7,316 nt of DNA from NCBI GenBank assembly GCA_038057515.1, contig JBBUDB010000049.1, positions 1 through 7,316 of the forward strand, in the 5' to 3' direction. Below, in pieces: positions 4,917 through 7,316 of this stretch. Both the position numbers and the translations under genes were made by a program. The DNA is from DATJQA01 sp038057515. Its GTDB lineage: Bacteria > Patescibacteriota > Minisyncoccia > UBA6257 > 2-01-FULL-56-20. Under the pieces are notes generated by a model. The model did not search any database. It worked only from the letters and a program-made list of their open reading frames with translations, and was not told where the DNA came from. The stretch's first letter is position 1. Each line of letters begins with the position of its first letter.

Positions 4917-6122
4917 ATGCCAAAGAACAGCGAAGCGAAAACAGCCGTCATCCAAAAGCTCCTCACTCGGAATGTCGAGGAGGCGATAGAGCGTCCCCAC
5001 CTTGAAGCGGCCCTTCGGAGCGGCAAGAAACTCCGCGTGAAACTAGGGATTGATCCTACCTCGCCCGACCTCCATCTCGGCCACGCCGTGGTTCTGGGAA
5101 AGCTGAAAGAGTTTCAAGATCTCGGCCATAAGGCGGTGCTCATCATCGGCGACTTCACCGCTCAAATCGGCGACCCTTCCGGCCGCACGGCTTCTCGGAA
5201 GCCGCTTACCGAACGAGAGGTAAGGGCGAACCTTAAGAAGTATCTTCGCCAGGCCGCGAAAATTATCGATGTAGATCGTGCCGAGATTCGGTATAACAAC
5301 GAATGGTTCGGGAAAGAAGGCGCTGCTTTTGCGATCCAACTTTCGAGCGCCGGAAGTATCCAACAAGTGTTGCGCCGCGCCGATTTCCGCAAGCGTCTCG
5401 ATAAAAATCAGGACATTACCCTGCTTGAAACGCTTTATCCGCTTCTCCAGGGATACGATTCGGTTCGGGTGAGGGCCGATGTCGAACTCGGTGGCACCGA
5501 TCAGACATTTAATCTTCTTATGGGTCGGAGGGTCCAGCGTCACTTCGGGAAGCCGGAGCAAGATATCATGACGGTACCGCTTCTTGAAGGTCTCGATGGA
5601 GTTAAGAAAATGAGCAAGAGTTTGGGGAACTACATTGCCATTGATGAAAAACCAGACGAAGCGTTCGAGAAGACCATGCGAATTCCCGACAATCTGATCG
5701 GACGCTATTTCGCACTTGCAACAGATGCGTCCGAAGCCGACGTTGCGGCTGTCGAGGCCGATTTGAAGCGCGGCACGAATCCGAAAGTTTTAAAGCAAAA
5801 ACTTGCGCTGGCAATCGTTTCTCGTTACCACGGCAAAGCGAAGGCCGTGAAGGCGGCGGAGAGGTGGGAAAAGCTGTTTTCGAAAAAAGACACTTCGGGA
5901 GAATTGACGGAGTTAAGGGTGCCGTTCCCGACCTCTCCTTCGGGAATTGTCATGCGGTCGAGAGTGGTGAAAAGTGCAAGTGAGGCGTGGCGGCTTATCG
6001 AACAGGGAGCCGTAAAGATAAACGGTGAGGTGAAAAAAAATCCCCGCGAGACTCTAGTGAAACTAAAAAGCGGAGACGTTGTAAAAATCGGCAAGCGTCA
6101 CTTCTTTAGGATAAAGACGTAG
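4917..6122 (+). CDS. tyrS: Tyrosyl-tRNA synthetase
   Basis: TyrRS charges tRNA-Tyr with tyrosine using ATP and releases pyrophosphate. The 401-residue protein is a class I synthetase. Its Rossmann catalytic domain carries the HIGH-type motif HLGH (53-56) after KLGIDPTSPDL, the tyrosine-pocket region QGYDSVRVRADVELGGTDQTFN (178-199) and KMSKS (231-235). An anticodon-binding helical region follows (about 240-330), then a C-terminal S4 RNA-binding domain (about 342-400, SASEAWRLIEQGAVKINGE). Length and motifs match the bacterial TyrZ-like branch. The ATG at 4917 has no Shine-Dalgarno. The gene stands alone between the clpP terminator and a structured intergenic region. No T-box leader is visible: only about 30 bases separate the preceding terminator from the start. 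Confidence 0.97.
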   Translation: MPKNSEAKTAVIQKLLTRNVEEAIERPHLEAALRSGKKLRVKLGIDPTSPDLHLGHAVVLGKLKEFQDLGHKAVLIIGDFTAQIGDPSGRTASRKPLTEREVRANLKKYLRQAAKIIDVDRAEIRYNNEWFGKEGAAFAIQLSSAGSIQQVLRRADFRKRLDKNQDITLLETLYPLLQGYDSVRVRADVELGGTDQTFNLLMGRRVQRHFGKPEQDIMTVPLLEGLDGVKKMSKSLGNYIAIDEKPDEAFEKTMRIPDNLIGRYFALATDASEADVAAVEADLKRGTNPKVLKQKLALAIVSRYHGKAKAVKAAERWEKLFSKKDTSGELTELRVPFPTSPSGIVMRSRVVKSASEAWRLIEQGAVKINGEVKKNPRETLVKLKSGDVVKIGKRHFFRIKT

Positions 6123-6128
6123 GGCGGT

Positions 6129-6160
6129 AGCCCCGCCGGCGGCGGGACGCTGAATTTTTT
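6129..6160 (+). terminator. Possible tyrS terminator
   Basis: CCCGCC (6132-6137) pairs with GGCGGG (6141-6146) around GGC. AGC (6129-6131) and GCT (6149-6151) can extend the stem across a two-base bulge. GAA and a run of six T (6155-6160) follow. The bulge and the short gap before the T-run make it imperfect. Confidence 0.45.
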
Positions 6161-6211
6161 CACCAATCGTAAGCCGCCGTCGAAATGGGCGGCTACTCTT
6201 GGGAAAAATTC
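6152..6211. other. Nested inverted repeats between tyrS and the tRNA region
   Basis: GAATTTTT (6152-6159) is the complement of AAAAATTC (6204-6211). Inside it AGCCGCC (6172-6178) is the complement of GGCGGCT (6188-6194). With CCAA/TTGG pairs between, most of the segment could fold into one imperfect hairpin on either strand. It lies between convergent transcripts (tyrS rightward, tRNA-Gly leftward) and may help end both, although neither strand shows a clean GC stem with an immediate T-run. Confidence 0.4.
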
Positions 6212-6214
6212 GTG

Positions 6215-6250
6215 AGCGGGTAGGGGGAATCGAACCCCCGGCATTAGCTT
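6215..6250 (-). pseudogene. 3' fragment of a Gly-type tRNA
   Basis: On the minus strand an intact T arm, GGGGG-TTCGATT-CCCCC (6239-6223), is followed by the acceptor 3' strand TACCCGC (6222-6216) and T73 (6215), without CCA. The matching 5' acceptor strand GCGGGTA is absent within several hundred bases on this strand, and no U33-containing anticodon arm can be folded upstream. The GCGGG acceptor and U73 are Gly-like. The fragment lies 23 bases downstream of the intact tRNA-Gly and shares with it the 3' context CCCGCTCAC. It is a remnant of a second tRNA-Gly, or an attachment-site scar. Confidence 0.6.
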
Positions 6251-6264
6251 GCTTGTCCTCCGTA

Positions 6265-6354
6265 GTAGCAGTGAGCGGGATACCAGAATCGAACTGGCGC
6301 CTACTCCTTGGAAGAGAGTCGTACTACCACTATACTAATCCCGCTCACTGCTAC
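6265..6354. repeat. 17-bp perfect inverted repeat bracketing tRNA-Gly
   Basis: GTAGCAGTGAGCGGGAT (6265-6281) is the exact complement of ATCCCGCTCACTGCTAC (6338-6354). Seven of these pairs are the acceptor stem of tRNA-Gly. The other ten lie outside the mature tRNA, so the precursor can form one continuous 17-bp stem. Such pairing of leader and trailer is unusual because RNase P normally needs an unpaired leader. Confidence 0.8.
6274..6344 (-). tRNA. tRNA-Gly (anticodon UCC)
   Basis: On the minus strand the gene folds as a cloverleaf of 71 bases. The acceptor is GCGGGAT/ATCCCGC and the D arm has a three-pair stem. The anticodon stem ACTCT/GGAGT has one G-U pair and loop CTTCCAA, giving anticodon UCC. 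The T arm is GCCAG-TTCGATT-CTGGT. The discriminator is T, as expected for bacterial tRNA-Gly, and CCA is not encoded, so it must be added enzymatically. It would read GGA and by wobble GGG. UCC, not UCA, gives no sign of the UGA=Gly code known in some Patescibacteria. Confidence 0.93.
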
Positions 6355-6400
6355 GAAGAGTGGAGAAAGTCGAAATAAATCGCGCGGTAGTTCGTCAAGT

Positions 6401-6429
6401 AATGTATCACCCTTCCCCGTGTTTTTCAA
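6401..6429 (-). promoter_or_regulatory. Minus-strand promoter for tRNA-Gly
   Basis: Read on the minus strand, TTGAAA (6429-6424) and TACATT (6406-6401) are spaced by 17 bp. Initiation near 6394 would give about 50 bases of leader before the tRNA. A second -35-like TTGACG (6398-6393) lacks a well-placed -10. Confidence 0.5.
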
Positions 6430-6449
6430 TTGTGGTAGGGTAATTCCTC

Positions 6450-6491
6450 CGCGATTTTGCAGGGCCTCCGCCGGCGCTTGAAAAAATCGCG
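6450..6491. repeat. Inverted repeat CGCGATTTT / AAAATCGCG around a promoter -35
   Basis: CGCGATTTT (6450-6458) is the exact complement of AAAATCGCG (6483-6491), with 24 bases between. The right arm directly follows, by one shared base, the -35 of the promoter for the next gene. It could be an operator or chance. Confidence 0.35.
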
Positions 6492-6506
6492 CCGAAGGAG
6501 TACAAC
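6478..6506 (+). promoter_or_regulatory. Promoter for the gene at 6518
   Basis: TTGAAA (6478-6483) and TACAAC (6501-6506) are separated by 17 bp. Initiation near 6513 would give an almost leaderless mRNA for the ATG at 6518. A GAAGGAG (6494-6500) resembles a Shine-Dalgarno but is 17 bases from the ATG, too far to act as one, and would lie upstream of the transcript start. Confidence 0.5.
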
Positions 6507-6517
6507 TACTCTCAACG

Positions 6518-7114
6518 ATGTTCCACCCCTCCCGCCGCATAAAAATCTTTATCGCCCTCATCGTTGTTGTCCTGGGGGGGTACATCGCCAATAGCCGACT
6601 CGGATTTTCTTCGAACGGTGTTCCCGCCGACTTCAAGGAAGCGCGCCTTCAGGGCGGCGTCATCGCCCAGGACATCGTGAACATCTCGAACCGCATGTCC
6701 CAAGAGCTCGCGATGATCAACAAGCTCGACGGCGAAGGCAATCTGGCCGAAGCGCTGAATCAGACCACCGCCCTCCTCCGAGAAACGGATGCGGTAAAAA
6801 ATCGCGCCGTTGAACTATCGACAGAGCTTGAGAAAATGACCGGGGCGCTGGCGACCATCAAGTCGCCGGAGGCGCGCACCGCCGCGCTCGAGTCGATCTC
6901 GAATCGCCTGGCTTTGATTAGTCGGCTCTTGAGCTACAACACTTATCTCATCCAGCTTCTCACGACGCTCCGCGATCGCTTCACCGGCATGCCGACAAAC
7001 ATGAAAGTGGCGACCATCATCGCGCAGATCAACGCGGAGGTGAACGCGATCAACAACTTCAATCGGGAGGCCGGTCAGGCAATGGATCGCTTCGACCGGA
7101 TAATACAAAACTAG
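6518..7114 (+). CDS. Unrecognised membrane-anchored helical protein
   Basis: The gene is not assigned to a family here. The 198-residue product starts with a basic stretch (FHPSRRIK) and one hydrophobic segment (about 9-24). No lipobox or obvious signal-peptidase site follows, so an N-terminal anchor with the rest outside the membrane is likely. The remainder (about 37-198) is almost wholly helical in character. Heptad-like leucine, isoleucine and alanine spacing between about 45 and 135 suggests a coiled coil, with a second helical block (about 136-198) ending FNREAGQAMDRFDRIIQN. There are no cysteines and no recognisable catalytic motifs. Codon use matches the GC-rich housekeeping genes, so it appears native. 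It has its own promoter, stands divergent to tRNA-Gly, and no terminator separates it from tRNA-Ile downstream, so the two may be co-transcribed. A role in envelope structure or appendage assembly is possible but unsupported. Confidence 0.85.
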   Translation: MFHPSRRIKIFIALIVVVLGGYIANSRLGFSSNGVPADFKEARLQGGVIAQDIVNISNRMSQELAMINKLDGEGNLAEALNQTTALLRETDAVKNRAVELSTELEKMTGALATIKSPEARTAALESISNRLALISRLLSYNTYLIQLLTTLRDRFTGMPTNMKVATIIAQINAEVNAINNFNREAGQAMDRFDRIIQN

Positions 7115-7150
7115 TCGACCAGTTAACTAGTGGCTAGACAACTGGAAAGC

Positions 7151-7226
7151 GGGCCAGTAGCTTAGTGGCTAAAGCATCTTGCTTATACCAAGACGACCGA
7201 TGGTTCGAGTCCATCCTGGCCCACCA
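7151..7226 (+). tRNA. tRNA-Ile (anticodon UAU)
   Basis: A clean cloverleaf with encoded CCA. The acceptor is GGGCCAG/CTGGCCC with discriminator A73. The D arm GCTT/AAGC has GG in the loop. The anticodon stem is TCTTG/CAAGA with loop CTTATAC, and the T arm is GATGG-TTCGAGT-CCATC. The loop gives U33, anticodon UAU (7184-7186) and A37, so the tRNA would read AUA isoleucine codons. Most bacteria read AUA with a CAU tRNA modified to lysidine by TilS, and a genuine UAU isoleucine tRNA is rare. A73 fits isoleucine identity. Its CCA end overlaps a long palindrome. Confidence 0.92.
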
Positions 7227-7265
7227 GAAACAGACCCCCGCTTAAGCGGGGGTCTGTTTCTGGTG
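7222..7265 (+). terminator. 44-bp perfect palindrome / terminator-like hairpin at the tRNA-Ile 3' end
   Basis: Bases 7222-7243 are the exact reverse complement of 7244-7265. The centre is CCCCCGCTTAAGCGGGGG (7235-7252), and the outermost five pairs include the last acceptor base, discriminator and CCA of tRNA-Ile. The T-rich GTTTATTTTA (7267-7276) begins two bases after the stem. As RNA it is a very stable hairpin and probably terminates the transcript. Its length and perfection also fit a palindromic repeat element inserted at the tRNA end. Confidence 0.75.
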
Positions 7266-7270
7266 CGTTT

Positions 7271-7298
7271 ATTTTACCAAATCCGAACCTATTTTCAA
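7271..7298 (-). promoter_or_regulatory. Possible leftward promoter at the window end
   Basis: On the minus strand TTGAAA (7298-7293) and TAAAAT (7276-7271) are spaced by 16 bp, each five of six to consensus. Initiation near 7264 would run straight into the 44-bp palindrome and then antisense to tRNA-Ile. The surrounding bases are AT-rich, so a chance match is quite possible. Nothing else is recognisable between 7266 and the window end. Confidence 0.3.
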
Positions 7299-7316
7299 AA
7301 TCGGTAATGTGTCGCA

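Noticed and set aside
370..7114. Alternative genetic code with UGA as a sense codon
   Set aside because: None of the six genes stops with TGA, but none contains an internal in-frame TGA either and the tRNA-Gly anticodon is UCC, so there is no positive evidence.
7111..7145. Inverted motifs (CTAGT...ACTAG, CCAGTT...AACTGG) between the 6518 gene and tRNA-Ile as an operator or promoter
   Set aside because: The arms are five or six bases long and overlapping, and no -35/-10 pair of acceptable quality was found; chance is sufficient.

Overview
The window looks like a chromosomal segment of a small-genome bacterium, most likely a member of the Candidate Phyla Radiation (Patescibacteria, Parcubacteria-like). 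This is an inference. It rests on the compact, same-strand housekeeping genes in an unusual order (nusA without rimP or infB beside it), translation starts without Shine-Dalgarno sequences, a single K+-independent type H+-pyrophosphatase, many perfect palindromes including some inside genes, and a CCA-less tRNA-Gly.

Region 1 (1-780) is AT-rich. Bases 1-369 hold no gene. They carry a cluster of short repeats and six exact copies of the 16-bp palindrome TGTTTAGCGCTAAACA, mostly spaced 40-41 bp apart. A seventh exact copy lies in frame inside the following YraN-family nuclease gene (370-774). The 16-mer shares 12 of 16 positions with the chromosomal parS consensus and contains the half-site of the plasmid KorB operator, so a ParB-type centromere or operator array is the leading speculative reading. 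The yraN gene uses AGA/AGG and AUA codons heavily, unlike the genes after it.

Region 2 (781-4825) is GC-rich and carries nusA (transcription elongation and termination factor), hppA (membrane H+-translocating pyrophosphatase) and clpP (protease subunit), all on the plus strand. nusA has a strong promoter followed at once by a terminator-like hairpin, which suggests leader attenuation. hppA has its own promoter overlapping the nusA stop codon, and it carries a 30-bp perfect palindrome inserted in frame. A strong intrinsic terminator ends this block after clpP.

Region 3 (4826-6517) has tyrS (tyrosyl-tRNA synthetase), then a structured intergenic region. There, on the minus strand, lie a tRNA-Gly(UCC) and, next to it, the 3' part of a second Gly-like tRNA. 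The intact tRNA is flanked by a long inverted repeat.

Region 4 (6518-7316) encodes an unrecognised membrane-anchored helical protein, then a tRNA that reads as tRNA-Ile with anticodon UAU, whose CCA end forms part of a 44-bp perfect palindrome. The last 50 bases hold no gene, only a possible leftward promoter.
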